Part shown: piece by piece, positions 1-8,905 of the stretch | Numbering within the stretch: position 1 is the stretch's first letter | Layout: the number at the start of each line of letters is the position of its first letter | Assembly (NCBI GenBank): GCA_026417175.1 | Contig: JAOADT010000018.1 | Span: 1 to 44,353, forward strand | Length of the DNA stretch: 44,353 bases | Direction of reading: 5' to 3' | Origin: Deltaproteobacteria bacterium | GTDB taxonomy: Bacteria; Desulfobacterota; Syntrophorhabdia; Syntrophorhabdales; JANXAF01 | The notes under the pieces: generated by a model | Seen by the model: only the letters and a program-made list of their open reading frames with translations | Databases searched by the model: none | Told to the model about the DNA's origin: nothing | Position numbers and translations under genes: made by a program

Positions 1-3
1 ATT

Positions 4-57
4 TCCTCCTCAGATTTTGGTTTCCTAATTTTTAAAGATAAAGGGATGGGATGTCAA
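4..57 (-). promoter_or_regulatory. Promoter and RBS of a gene starting left of the window
   Basis: On the minus strand TTGACA (57-52) and TAAAAA (34-29) are separated by 17 bp. They are followed by the strong Shine-Dalgarno GAGGAGG at about 11-5, pointing off the left edge. A minus-strand gene therefore probably starts within a few bases outside the window, divergent from the methyltransferase at 122. Its product cannot be seen. Confidence 0.5.
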
Positions 58-121
58 GGGAATAATTTCACAAGACAAATGTTTTTCTTATAAGGCACAA
101 TATGTTAAAAATTTTTATAAT

Positions 122-829
122 ATGCTCGTCGGAAAGGGAAGATCCGAAATTTACGGTAAGGTACTTAATTGGTTCCAAGACAAAAAAAGAGGTACTATTC
201 TCGATATTCCAGCTGGCACTGGATACTTAGCCAGAGAACTCAAAAACTTGGGATATAAATTGGTCTGCGGAGAAATAAACCCCGAAATCTTCCAACCGAA
301 AGAAATTGAATGTATCCCTATGGATATGACTAAACTTATTCCATTTCCCGACAATTATTTTGATTACGTATGCTGTATAGAAGGCATTGAACACACAACA
401 GATCCTTATAAAGCTGTTTCTGAGATTTCAAGGGTTTTAAAAGCTGGGGGCTTCGCTATATTTACTGTCCCAAATTACTCAAACATTGAAAAAAGGTTGA
501 AATATCTTTTCACAGGATATTTGACAAAGCCGAAAGTTGCCACTGATTTTTACAAGGCTGGAAATCTCTACGATTTTCATAATTCTCCTCTTACTATAAC
601 CCTTCTCGACTTCATTTTTCAGATTAATAACCTGAAGATAGTATCTCTTTTCAAGGATAAAACCAAAAAAAAGCAGTTGGTCTTTTATCCACTAGTCCTT
701 CTTTTAGATCTTATCAATTTTTTTACCTCCGAGAAAAAAAGAAAACTCAGACGTACTGATCTAACTCTAAATCGGGAAGTGGTACTGGGCGGAAATACAC
801 TTATTATCATAACCCAGAAACTTTCGTAA
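122..829 (+). CDS. Class I SAM-dependent methyltransferase
   Basis: The 235-aa product is a soluble class I methyltransferase of the Methyltransf_11 type. Motif I is ILDIPAGTGYLARE (about residues 27-40), where the G-x-G loop binds SAM. It is followed by an acidic strand end (CGEINPE) and the post-I segment PFPDNYFDYVCCIEGIEHTTDP, with the usual F-D-x-V-x-C pattern. The substrate is unknown; the C-terminal half (residues 130-235) is basic and carries no recognised domain. The ATG at 122 is the only common start, although the frame stays open upstream to about 29. There is no Shine-Dalgarno, and TATAAT directly abuts the ATG. The gene stands alone, with about 490 bp of non-coding DNA after it. 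Confidence 0.75.
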   Translation: MLVGKGRSEIYGKVLNWFQDKKRGTILDIPAGTGYLARELKNLGYKLVCGEINPEIFQPKEIECIPMDMTKLIPFPDNYFDYVCCIEGIEHTTDPYKAVSEISRVLKAGGFAIFTVPNYSNIEKRLKYLFTGYLTKPKVATDFYKAGNLYDFHNSPLTITLLDFIFQINNLKIVSLFKDKTKKKQLVFYPLVLLLDLINFFTSEKKRKLRRTDLTLNREVVLGGNTLIIITQKLS

Positions 830-1315
830 ATAGACTGTCTTTTTTAAGTTTGTTGAGACGAAAAACAATCTTCTGTGACCCGTATGAAACTTTTTGACCG
901 ATAAATCCCTTCACTAGAACCAGAGTACTTATTCCTCAAAAATACATAAAGCAATTATTAAAAATCCATTTTAAAAAAGGTCGAATGCGAGTTCAAAACC
1001 GTAATGCCGACAAATCATATACATTAAGTGAACAAGATTTTTTAAAGAGCCGTTTACACTTTTTTCATACGTAAGGTTTTTGTACACAAGATTTAAAATT
1101 CTTCCGAGAAAGCACCATTATATTCATCCATTACTTAGTAAGAACATCACTCCAAACTTAGATATCATAACCCTCAACTGGTACAGTAACTTTAGCAAAC
1201 ATAGCGTTCAACTTATTTACATATTTTTTATCCCTTTAAACGCAGAAAAACACCGTAAGGAAAAGTGCCCCTTTTTTATAATCTAAAACACAAAGTCTTA
1301 TATAAAAATGTTAAG
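830..1315. other. Intergenic stretch between convergent genes
   Basis: This region lies between the methyltransferase (plus) and the rhodanese (minus). It is AT-rich with no credible gene. A 68-codon open frame at 1080-1286 lacks family features and a ribosome-binding site. No strong hairpin terminator was found for either flanking gene. A GTTTACACTT motif at 1052-1061 also occurs upstream of the alcohol dehydrogenase operon. Confidence 0.5.
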
Positions 1316-2272
1316 CTATTCCCATCGATACTTCACCAAAGGCGCATCTGGATCTAGAGACCATTCCTGAATAGAACCATCGTAAATTTTTACGTTTTTG
1401 TAACCAAGAGCCTCCCTCAGAACAAATGCCATCGTACTCGCATAGCCACCCACTCCACAGTAAACTATTATCTCTTGCGTATCTTCTGGATCACCTATGA
1501 GGGTTTTAGCTATTTCCTTTAACTCTTTGAGGTCCCGATATGCAGTATAGTCCGCCGTCGCATTCCATAGCCAAGGGGTAGGAAAACTTTTTGCCGTTGG
1601 TATATGGCCTGGCTTAGGTCCCCATGGTTCTATTTTTACCCCAAAATAGGCTTCGGCATCTCTTGCGTCTACTATAAGTGTCTTTCCAATTTTTTCCTTC
1701 ACGTATTCCTTAGTTACAAACATGTCTTTCTTGGACGACACCTGATAATCCGAAGCAATAGGTTTTTCAACCTTTTTCGAAATTGCCTTTCCTTCCCACA
1801 TCCATTTATCAAAGCCTCCGTCGAGAATAGCTACATTCTCGATACCAGCATAAATAAGAGTTACTGCTACTCTGGTGGCATCAGCCATAGCATACTGGGC
1901 CATCGGGCCTAAAGTTCTTCCCACAATAATAACCCACGAATCGCTTTTGATTCCTGCACTGCTTATAGTTTTGGAAAGCTCTGAATCTGATGGTACCTCA
2001 AAAAGTACTTCACCCCTGGTGGCAGTCCATGCAGATGAGGGGAAGGATATAGGTACATTTATCGCTCCTGGAATATGTCCTTTCTTGTATTCTTCTGGAC
2101 TTCTAACATCAAGAACCACAATCCTCGGGTTAAAAATGTTTATACCTAGCCATTCAGGTGACACAAAAGCTTCAATTTCTCTCTTAGCGTAAGCATCAAC
2201 CGTGATTAAGAGTAAGAAAACAATGGTTATTAGAGAAACTGTGACTTCAAAAATTTCTTTAAGTCCTTTCAT
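1316..2272 (-). CDS. Exported tandem-domain rhodanese (sulfurtransferase)
   Basis: The 318-aa protein has a hydrophobic N-terminal signal (residues 10-26) with a likely cleavage after A-Y-A (29), so it should act in the periplasm. Two rhodanese domains follow. The N-terminal one (about 35-165) has VLDVRSPEEYKKGHIPGAINVP but has VGRTLG where the catalytic cysteine loop would be, so it looks inactive. The C-terminal one (about 185-315) carries the active-site loop Y-C272-G-V-G-G-Y-A-S. This matches the thiosulfate/3-mercaptopyruvate sulfurtransferase plan of one structural and one catalytic domain. It is the last gene of the Liv operon, 23 bp after livF, with its own GGGGGG-type ribosome-binding site. 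The sulfur donor and acceptor are unknown. Confidence 0.85.
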   Translation of the reverse strand: MKGLKEIFEVTVSLITIVFLLLITVDAYAKREIEAFVSPEWLGINIFNPRIVVLDVRSPEEYKKGHIPGAINVPISFPSSAWTATRGEVLFEVPSDSELSKTISSAGIKSDSWVIIVGRTLGPMAQYAMADATRVAVTLIYAGIENVAILDGGFDKWMWEGKAISKKVEKPIASDYQVSSKKDMFVTKEYVKEKIGKTLIVDARDAEAYFGVKIEPWGPKPGHIPTAKSFPTPWLWNATADYTAYRDLKELKEIAKTLIGDPEDTQEIIVYCGVGGYASTMAFVLREALGYKNVKIYDGSIQEWSLDPDAPLVKYRWE

Positions 2273-2295
2273 AATTCACCCCCCAATTGGTTTGT

Positions 2296-2994
2296 TTACA
2301 TACCTAGATAGGCTTTTTTTATTAGTTCGGTCTGTAAAAGTTCTGTACTATTTCCTTCCAAAACTATTCTCCCATTTTCTAAAACATAACCTCTATCCGC
2401 AACTTGCAGAGCTATGTGAACGTTTTGTTCAACCAAAAGCACAGATATACCCTCATTTGGTAAGGATCGTATTACGCGCATAACTTCGCTTACGACCACA
2501 GGCGCTAAACCGTATGAGGGCTCGTCAAAAAGACAAATTCTTGGTTTCGACATAAGTCCACGTGCAATAGCAACCATCTGCCTTTCACCACCACTTAGAG
2601 TTTTTGCAAGCTGAGTCTCTCTCAAATGAGGGAAAATTCTCAGGACGTTTCTTATTTCGTGATTTTTTTTCTTCCACGCCCTTATTGGGAAGGCCCCCAA
2701 TTCAAGATTTTCTTTTACACTCATTTCTGCAAAGAGCCTGCCACCTTCAGGTATATGAGCTATACCCATTTCCACAATCTTGTGAGGAGGGTAACCATCA
2801 ATTCTTTTCCCATCAAGCTCTATACTTCCTGAAGAGACCCTTATTACACCGGAAATCGCTTTAAGTAATGTTGTTTTACCTGCCCCATTAGCTCCTATTA
2901 GCGCAACTATTTCATTTTCTCCTATGCGGAGACACACGTCCCAGAGTGCTCTGATTTTCCCATAAAAAACACTCACATTATCAATTTTGAGCAT
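2296..2994 (-). CDS. livF: Branched-chain amino acid-type ABC transporter ATPase LivF
   Basis: This is the second ATP-binding subunit of a HAAT-family importer. Walker A is GANGAGKTT, the signature is LSGGERQMVAIARGL, and Walker B is ICLFDEPSYGLAP, followed by the switch LLVEQNVH. LivF-type proteins characteristically have VEQN. The start is placed at 2994 (232 aa) because GGGGGAG sits six bases upstream; an upstream in-frame ATG at 3018 would add eight atypical residues. It overlaps the end of livG by 14 bp, indicating translational coupling, and pairs with LivG on LivH/LivM at the inner membrane. Confidence 0.93.
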   Translation of the reverse strand: MLKIDNVSVFYGKIRALWDVCLRIGENEIVALIGANGAGKTTLLKAISGVIRVSSGSIELDGKRIDGYPPHKIVEMGIAHIPEGGRLFAEMSVKENLELGAFPIRAWKKKNHEIRNVLRIFPHLRETQLAKTLSGGERQMVAIARGLMSKPRICLFDEPSYGLAPVVVSEVMRVIRSLPNEGISVLLVEQNVHIALQVADRGYVLENGRIVLEGNSTELLQTELIKKAYLGM

Positions 2995-3712
2995 ACTTCT
3001 CCCCCAAATATACCTCAATCACTTTGGGGTTAGAACAAACCTCCTCCGGGGTTCCTTCTGCGATCTTTTCCCCATAATGGAGAACCATAACCCTATCGCA
3101 CAAGTTCATGATCGCGCGGAGCACATGTTCAACAATGAATACAGTACACCCTCTATCTCTTATGGCTTTTACCAACCTCATAGCATCCAATGTTTCAGTA
3201 GGATTAAGCCCGGCCATCATCTCATCCAGAAGGATAAGCTTCGGTTGTGTGGCCAAAGCCCTCGCTACTTCCAATCTTTTCTGATTGACAAGAGAAAGAT
3301 CCCTTGCCAACATGTTTTTTACTTCAATTAGTCCACAAAACCTTAATAGGTCTGTGGCTAATCTTTGAGCCTCATTAGTAGGTATTCTTTCTCTTGCAAA
3401 TGTGGCCGCAAGGGCAATGTTTTCCACAACCGTCATATTTGGGAACACTTTCACATCTTGAAAAGTTCTCGATATTCCCATCTTGCATATTTTGTGGGGC
3501 CTAAGTCCGCTAATCTTCGCGTCTCCAAAAAAAATCCGCCCTTTGTCCGGTTTCAGAGCCCCGGAGATCAGATTGAAAAGTGTGGTTTTTCCCGCCCCAT
3601 TTGGACCTATCAAGCCTAATATTTCGCCTTCCTTCACAATAAAACTAAGTTTATGTATCGCTAAGAGCCCACCAAAAGATTTCGTAAGGTTTTCCACTTT
3701 AAGTAATTCCAT
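2981..3712 (-). CDS. livG: Branched-chain amino acid-type ABC transporter ATPase LivG
   Basis: The 243-aa ATPase subunit has Walker A GPNGAGKTT, the Q-loop region GISRTFQDVKVFPNMTVVENI, and Walker B LILLDEMMAGLNPTE, typical of LivG. The switch histidine is in FIVEHVLRAIM. The ABC signature reads LSLVNQKRLEVARAL rather than the LSGGQ-like or LSYGQQ form, a variation tolerated in LivG proteins but worth noting. It lies 6 bp after livM and overlaps livF. The substrate is set by the LivK-like binding protein, not by this subunit. Confidence 0.93.
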   Translation of the reverse strand: MELLKVENLTKSFGGLLAIHKLSFIVKEGEILGLIGPNGAGKTTLFNLISGALKPDKGRIFFGDAKISGLRPHKICKMGISRTFQDVKVFPNMTVVENIALAATFARERIPTNEAQRLATDLLRFCGLIEVKNMLARDLSLVNQKRLEVARALATQPKLILLDEMMAGLNPTETLDAMRLVKAIRDRGCTVFIVEHVLRAIMNLCDRVMVLHYGEKIAEGTPEEVCSNPKVIEVYLGEKYAQN

Positions 3713-3718
3713 CTTTCC

Positions 3719-4633
3719 TCAGTTTATTTTTGTTTTCAACCTTCTATCAATAATTCCCACAATGCCCTCTGGCAAAAATGTTATGACAAACACCATCAAT
3801 AACCCGAAAAACAACATGTAGTAGTATGGAATTCTAGTCGTCAAGATCTCCTGCAGGTAAGTAAAAACTATAGCTCCTAAAATTGGCCCATACAGCTTCC
3901 TTGCTCCTCCTAGTATGGCCATAAATATAGGAATGAAAGAATACAAGGGGTTGAACGCTATTTTGGGATCTACATACGTCCATCTCGTTGCCATAACTAC
4001 ACCGCATGCTCCAACAAAACTAGAGCTTACACAGTATGTTAAAATTTTTAATTTTGCTGTATCTATCCCAATGTGCTCTGAGGCCATTTCATTTTCACCG
4101 ATACTTTTTAGTGCCATCCCATAACGAGAGTTGTTTAGATATTGCGTGAAAACAATGGTCACAAAAGCTAAGGCCAACATCATATAGTAGACAGTTTGAT
4201 TGGAAAGCGTTAAAACCACGCGTCCAGTGGTGCCAGTAATGTTCGTCTCATACCACAAAAGAAAATGCAACAGCAGTTCCACAAATCCGAAGGTAAACAT
4301 GGCAAAATATATCCCTTTAAGCCTCAATGAGACTATGCCAATAATAAGTGCGAGAAAAAAGCTAATCAGAGCACCTACTAAAACTGTCAGCAAAAGAGGT
4401 ACCTTAAATGATATGACGGCGGCCGTATATATACCTGCCCCAAAGAATGCGGATGTAGCTAAAGAGATATATCCCGTAGGACCACAAAACATTACCCATG
4501 TCACAGTGAGTACCACATACATGAAAATGTTGCTTAAGAGTACAAGACTATAGGGTGATCCAAAAAAAGGTAAAAGGACAAGAAAGAAAAGAGTAACACC
4601 TATTAAAGCCAAACTTATCAATTTAAAGTTCAT
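3719..4633 (-). CDS. livM: HAAT-family ABC permease LivM
   Basis: The 304-aa integral membrane protein has about eight to nine hydrophobic helices. It has the LivM signature region around YGMALKSIGENEMASEHIGID, the cytoplasmic EAA-like loop that contacts the ATPases, and the conserved GGARKLYGPILGA segment near the C terminus. It forms the permease heterodimer with LivH. Its ATG shares one base with the livH stop (TGATG), so the two are translationally coupled. The length is normal for the family. Confidence 0.93.
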   Translation of the reverse strand: MNFKLISLALIGVTLFFLVLLPFFGSPYSLVLLSNIFMYVVLTVTWVMFCGPTGYISLATSAFFGAGIYTAAVISFKVPLLLTVLVGALISFFLALIIGIVSLRLKGIYFAMFTFGFVELLLHFLLWYETNITGTTGRVVLTLSNQTVYYMMLALAFVTIVFTQYLNNSRYGMALKSIGENEMASEHIGIDTAKLKILTYCVSSSFVGACGVVMATRWTYVDPKIAFNPLYSFIPIFMAILGGARKLYGPILGAIVFTYLQEILTTRIPYYYMLFFGLLMVFVITFLPEGIVGIIDRRLKTKIN

Positions 4634-5505
4634 CAGCTTCCTCTGCCCATTAGGCCTGTGGGTCTTACTAGCAATAAAATCATAAAAAGCATATAGTAAG
4701 CTACAAGGGTTAATCCAGGTTCTAAATAACTAACTATACTTCCGACGATCCCTAGTATTAGACCCCCTAGCATACTACCTGTTATACTTCCCAAACCACC
4801 GAGCACTATTACTATGAGAGCTATTACTGTATATTCCATTCCCATGGTTGTATGGATGCTGTACATCATGCTGATAAGAGCCCCAGCAGTACCAGCCAGA
4901 AGGGCCCCGAATGCAAAACAGAGACTCAATACAAATTTTATGTTAATTCCCATCAGATTGGCAGCAAAGATATCCTGGGACGCAGCTCTTATGGCCTTTC
5001 CATATCGAGTTTTTGTGAGAAACAGATAAAATATCCCGGCTATACCAAGTGAGTAAGCAAGTGTTATCAGACGGTTAGCCCCAAATAACGCTCCAAGTAT
5101 GTTCACTGGAGAAGCCATGTAGCTAAAACCTTTTAGTTCAGCCCCCCATATGACTATTGCAATGTTTTGAATCACAAATTGGAGTCCAAAGCATGCCATC
5201 AATGAATTAGCTTCAAAAGCAGCTACTGAAGGAGAGATATTTCTCAACCTTGAAAACAGACTCCTATCTAAAAGAAAACCAAAAAAGAAAAAAACAAAGG
5301 CGATAAGAATTAGTGATATAAGAGGACTGATTCCATAAATTGTAAATAGATACCAGGTAATAAGGGCTCCAACCATCAAAAATTCACCGTGGGCGATATT
5401 CAAGACTCTTCCTACACCATACTGAATGCTTAATCCAGCAGCAACAAGGGCGTAAATACCCCCCATAAGCAACCCACCGATGAATATGTTTAAAAAAGTA
5501 ACCAT
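4633..5505 (-). CDS. livH: HAAT-family ABC permease LivH
   Basis: The 290-aa permease subunit is highly hydrophobic, with an N-terminal GGIYALVAAGLSIQYGVGRVLNIAHGEFLMVGA segment diagnostic of LivH. It has the coupling loop YGKAIRAASQDIFAANLMGIN and the C-terminal VLGGLGSITGSMLGG. It follows livK after an 82-bp gap that contains a strong hairpin and precedes livM with a one-base overlap. It should import the ligand delivered by the LivK-like protein. Confidence 0.93.
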   Translation of the reverse strand: MVTFLNIFIGGLLMGGIYALVAAGLSIQYGVGRVLNIAHGEFLMVGALITWYLFTIYGISPLISLILIAFVFFFFGFLLDRSLFSRLRNISPSVAAFEANSLMACFGLQFVIQNIAIVIWGAELKGFSYMASPVNILGALFGANRLITLAYSLGIAGIFYLFLTKTRYGKAIRAASQDIFAANLMGINIKFVLSLCFAFGALLAGTAGALISMMYSIHTTMGMEYTVIALIVIVLGGLGSITGSMLGGLILGIVGSIVSYLEPGLTLVAYYMLFMILLLVRPTGLMGRGS

Positions 5506-5536
5506 ATTTTCCCTTTTCTAAACCTTGCTTATAAAA

Positions 5537-5581
5537 GGGGAAGGACACTTTGGCCCTATTGGTTAAGTAGGCCCCTTCCCC
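5537..5581 (-). terminator. Intercistronic hairpin between livK and livH (attenuator/processing stem)
   Basis: GGGGAAGG (5537-5544) and CCTTCCCC (5574-5581) are perfect 8-bp arms, with a further partly paired inner stem (GGCC...GGCC). On the transcribed minus strand the stem is followed by TTTTAT. Such stems after binding-protein genes usually give partial termination or protect the upstream mRNA 3' end, so that the binding protein is made in excess over the permease. The short T tract argues for partial rather than full termination. Confidence 0.65.
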
Positions 5582-5587
5582 GACTCA

Positions 5588-6820
5588 TTACTTTTTCTTT
5601 GGCCAAGAAGGTTTAGGATAAAGTGGCTTGGCGGTTCTTTTTGGTCCCACATCTACTACTTCAAAAACACCTTTTTGCCATTGCCCAATTTCTCCTGGAT
5701 GACACTCTTTGGCTAGGAACCTTCTTTTATCATAATAGTAAGTTCCTAAAGCCGTCTGAAATTTAGCTGTAGCTAAAACGTCACGCACCGCTTTTTGATT
5801 TAGGGTACCCGCCTTTTCTATAGCCTGCTGAAAATGTTGCAATGATGACCAATAATACAGTGCACCCCAGTAATCTGGTTCAGCCTTAAAGTACTCTTTG
5901 TGTAAACGCACAAGCTCAGCAGCACCTTTAGACGTTTTTGCATTCCAAGCACCTCCACCCATTACTCCTTCTACTACGCTAGCTCCAAACGTATCTCTGT
6001 ATATCACTGGATCGTAAGGTCCAACACTCATCCACATGGCGTTGAAGTTTATCCCTGTAGCAATAGCTTGTTCCGTGATGGCTATAGTTTCATGCGGATA
6101 ACAGGCAACAACAAAAGCATCAACACCCAATCCTTTCGCTTCTTTTAGTAAGGGTGTGAAGTCTTTTGTAGCATCAGGAGGGAATGATTTCATCATTTTA
6201 ACTTCTATTCCAGCTTCCTTAAAATGTGGAGCAATCGCGCTTCCATATTCGATACCGTGTAGATCGCCCCTGTGTAGAACGGCTGCAGTTTTTACTCCTA
6301 TCTCCTTGTATATTTGAGCAAGTGCCGGACCCTGGGTTTCTGAAAAGTTTAAAACTTGGAAAAAATAAGGAAGATCCAACTCTTTCAACTTGGCAGCCCC
6401 CCCTGGACCGCCGATAAGAATGTATCCATACTTGTTGCATATTGTGGCTGCCGCGTAAAGCCATGCCGTACCCCAGGGAGGAAGCACAAAATCTACCTTA
6501 TCTTCAAGGATCAACTTTTCAAGAAGCTTTGTGGTTTTTCCAATGTCACTTTCGTTATCATATATCTTGTGCTCCACAGGCAACTTTTTCCCAAACTCTT
6601 TTACGTATATTCCACCAGCTTTGTTTACCTCTTTTACCCACATCTCATAGATTGTGCCGCCTGAAATTTTGGCTGCTGCTGCTACCGGTCCCGAAAGTGG
6701 CCAAGCCTGTCCAATAACTATTTTATCCTTCCCAAAAACACAAATGGGTACAAACAAAATAACAACTAGAAGAAAACACCAGACAACTTTAAAAAACTTA
6801 AATTGTGCTCCAATCTTCAT
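5588..6820 (-). CDS. livK: Periplasmic LivK-type substrate-binding protein
   Basis: The 410-aa product has an N-terminal signal peptide (hydrophobic residues 12-27, likely cleaved near CVFG-KDK). It then has a type I periplasmic-binding fold (Peripl_BP_6), beginning IVIGQAWPLSGPVAA with AGGI(Y)V shortly after. This family binds branched-chain or other amino acids, but also amides, urea and aromatic or short-chain acids; the ligand cannot be read from the sequence. It follows an AOR and a MoaD-like gene by 21 bp, so the ligand may be related to the alcohol/aldehyde/acid chemistry encoded upstream. That link is inference. A hairpin after the stop probably boosts its expression relative to livHMGF. 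Confidence 0.88.
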   Translation of the reverse strand: MKIGAQFKFFKVVWCFLLVVILFVPICVFGKDKIVIGQAWPLSGPVAAAAKISGGTIYEMWVKEVNKAGGIYVKEFGKKLPVEHKIYDNESDIGKTTKLLEKLILEDKVDFVLPPWGTAWLYAAATICNKYGYILIGGPGGAAKLKELDLPYFFQVLNFSETQGPALAQIYKEIGVKTAAVLHRGDLHGIEYGSAIAPHFKEAGIEVKMMKSFPPDATKDFTPLLKEAKGLGVDAFVVACYPHETIAITEQAIATGINFNAMWMSVGPYDPVIYRDTFGASVVEGVMGGGAWNAKTSKGAAELVRLHKEYFKAEPDYWGALYYWSSLQHFQQAIEKAGTLNQKAVRDVLATAKFQTALGTYYYDKRRFLAKECHPGEIGQWQKGVFEVVDVGPKRTAKPLYPKPSWPKKK

Positions 6821-6841
6821 AATGACCCCTCCTTTTCAAAG

Positions 6842-7117
6842 TTATCCCCCGATTAGTGGGGTTATAAAAATAAAATTTTCACCATCTGTAATTTCCAAAT
6901 CTGCGTCTTTTTCGTATTGTAATGCACGATTTCTAAATAAGAGAACAACTTTCTTGCTCATTAAAAACTCTCCTATGTTAGTACTTAGCCTCTCGGAAAG
7001 CAAATTCACAACATCGCATACCCTGCTTCCACAAGGAACATCAATTTCGAAGGTTTTTCCATCTGGTGGCACAAAGTCTTTAAATTGCAAGGCCAAAAGT
7101 GATACTTTAGCTTTCAT
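6842..7117 (-). CDS. MoaD/ThiS-family ubiquitin-like sulfur carrier
   Basis: The 91-aa beta-grasp protein ends in a C-terminal Gly-Gly (FITPLIGG), the site thiocarboxylated in MoaD and ThiS. The body KTFEIDVPCGSRVCDVVNLL and ...GENFIFITP matches the family. It lies 7 bp after the AOR gene, an arrangement common for tungsten AORs. The likely role is to supply sulfur for the dithiolene of the pterin cofactor used by that enzyme. No MoaE or MoeB is present in the window, so partner enzymes must be elsewhere. Confidence 0.85.
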   Translation of the reverse strand: MKAKVSLLALQFKDFVPPDGKTFEIDVPCGSRVCDVVNLLSERLSTNIGEFLMSKKVVLLFRNRALQYEKDADLEITDGENFIFITPLIGG

Positions 7118-7124
7118 AATTAGT

Positions 7125-8903
7125 TCAAATAAACTGATCTATCCCCAATTCTTCAATCTTTTCTTTTAGAGGATAACCGTTGTCTCCGATTTTACGGATC
7201 TTATAGTAAAGCTGTAGTGTTTTTTCAAGGTTTGGAGAAAATCCCCCAGTCCCACCTCTTTTCAAAGGGGTTGTTACGACTTTTGGAAGCCTTTCTTGAT
7301 CTTTAGTCATACCTAATTTGAGATTAAGCAATCGTTTAAGTATATAACTCCTTTCACCATAGAGGGATATATCAGCTGGTTTGGTCTCTATTCCAGTGAC
7401 AACGGTGTGAAATCCGCAATAGTCATTTATATCAAAAATACCCAACATGCATATAAGCGCGGCGTTCCACATTTCTTTCACATTTTGATGAACCACCATC
7501 ATCTTTACTTTTTGTTCGCTTTCTTCAAACCTGTCAGAAGGAGTTATTCCGAGCTCTGGTATAGGAGCCGCAGCAATGTCTACAGTAAAATAATCTGATC
7601 TCATATGACATGCCCCTCTAACGCTTGTGGCGTACGATATAGCTTGCATACTGAATGCTCGGGGATCATGCATTGGAACCTCCAAACCCTTTACATTTGC
7701 TGCTTCGTCAGAAGGGATACCAAGTTTCATGGCGGCTCTCATGGTACCTTCGGCAAACAGGTCACCAATTTCTTCTCTCAAAGCAATTTTTTCGAGAAGA
7801 GAAACACATGCCTTCCCATCTCCCCATTGTATCTTGTCCTTTAAAATACCCTTTTCTGACAGATACATCGCAAAAGCCACTGTAACCCCTGCTGATATAG
7901 TATCAAGGCCCATCTCGTTACAGACTTGAGTGGCGTCAAGCAACGCATCAAGATCAAAAATCATACATGTTGATCCTAACGCTCCAACAGATTCATATTC
8001 CATTTTGACCCCTCTCACCCTATGTCCACAAATTACTGGGCACAAAGCACAGCCTTCGTTTTTAACGTCGTATTTTTCAAGCATGCTTTCACCGGATATT
8101 TTAAAAGCTGGAAAAACACCCTCCTGGAAATACTTTGCTGGTGTATCACCTATCTCGTAACCTTGAGTTGTGTACATAAGCGTTCCATAAGTATGCCAGA
8201 GTTCCCTACCAGGATTAGCTGATATCTTTTCAAGGGTTGCTGAATAAAGCTCTTTCAATCTCCTTTGGTCTGCCACTTCGGGCAGCCCCTTATCCCCTGA
8301 GATAGCAACACCTTTCAAATTTTTGGCACCCATTACTGCACCCATTCCCGTCCTTCCGGCGGCTCGATGTCCTTCATCCATAATGCTTGCGAACCGTACA
8401 AGTTTTTCGCCCGCCGGACCAATACATATAACTCTTGTACCCTTCCCAATTTCGTTCTTAATGGAAAAAGTGGTCTCGGTTGTACTTTTCCCCCAGAGAT
8501 GGGTTGCATCCTTTATCTCTATAGTCCCGTTCTTTAAGGAAAGGTACACCGGTTTTGGTGCCTTTCCAGTGATTATGAGAGCATCAATCCCAAACCTCTT
8601 AAGCTCTACACCAAAAAAACCTCCCATCGTGGTCTCACCCCATAGCTCTGTAAGGGGGGACTTACCTGCAACTACATGACGGCCAGAAAAAGGAGAAAAT
8701 CCAGTTAAAGGACCAGTGCAAAAGATTATGGGTGCGTTGGATGAGAACGGGTCCAGATCTTTATCAAGTCTACTATAAAGAAGAATAGCAGCTAGGCTGG
8801 CACCGCCAGTAAAATGCTTTAGATACTCATCAGTTATTTCCCTGAATGTTGTATTACCATTCGTTAAATCAATTTCAAGCAATTTTCCGTGGTATCCCTT
8901 CAT
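7125..8903 (-). CDS. aor: Aldehyde:ferredoxin oxidoreductase (tungsten/molybdopterin)
   Basis: The 592-aa protein oxidises aldehydes to carboxylic acids with ferredoxin as electron acceptor, using a bis-pterin W (or Mo) site and a [4Fe-4S] cluster. Domain order is normal: AOR_N (about 1-205, with GPLTGFSPFSGRHVVAGKSP and the GRTGMGAVMGAKNLK pterin region) and the AOR C-terminal domain. Cluster ligands are visible as C285-x2-C288-x3-C292, with the fourth at C485 (ALIC). There is no signal peptide, so it is cytoplasmic. It starts 2 bp after the alcohol dehydrogenase gene and is followed by a MoaD-like carrier, suggesting an alcohol to aldehyde to acid route. The substrate range is unknown. Confidence 0.93.
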   Translation of the reverse strand: MKGYHGKLLEIDLTNGNTTFREITDEYLKHFTGGASLAAILLYSRLDKDLDPFSSNAPIIFCTGPLTGFSPFSGRHVVAGKSPLTELWGETTMGGFFGVELKRFGIDALIITGKAPKPVYLSLKNGTIEIKDATHLWGKSTTETTFSIKNEIGKGTRVICIGPAGEKLVRFASIMDEGHRAAGRTGMGAVMGAKNLKGVAISGDKGLPEVADQRRLKELYSATLEKISANPGRELWHTYGTLMYTTQGYEIGDTPAKYFQEGVFPAFKISGESMLEKYDVKNEGCALCPVICGHRVRGVKMEYESVGALGSTCMIFDLDALLDATQVCNEMGLDTISAGVTVAFAMYLSEKGILKDKIQWGDGKACVSLLEKIALREEIGDLFAEGTMRAAMKLGIPSDEAANVKGLEVPMHDPRAFSMQAISYATSVRGACHMRSDYFTVDIAAAPIPELGITPSDRFEESEQKVKMMVVHQNVKEMWNAALICMLGIFDINDYCGFHTVVTGIETKPADISLYGERSYILKRLLNLKLGMTKDQERLPKVVTTPLKRGGTGGFSPNLEKTLQLYYKIRKIGDNGYPLKEKIEELGIDQFI

Positions 8904-8905
8904 AA

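Noticed and set aside
116-121. TATAAT directly before the methyltransferase ATG as its promoter
   Set aside because: Transcription would start inside the gene, and no -35 lies 16-18 bp upstream; probably a chance match in AT-rich DNA.
1080-1286. 68-aa ORF on the plus strand
   Set aside because: No ribosome-binding site, no recognisable features, and composition like random AT-rich DNA.
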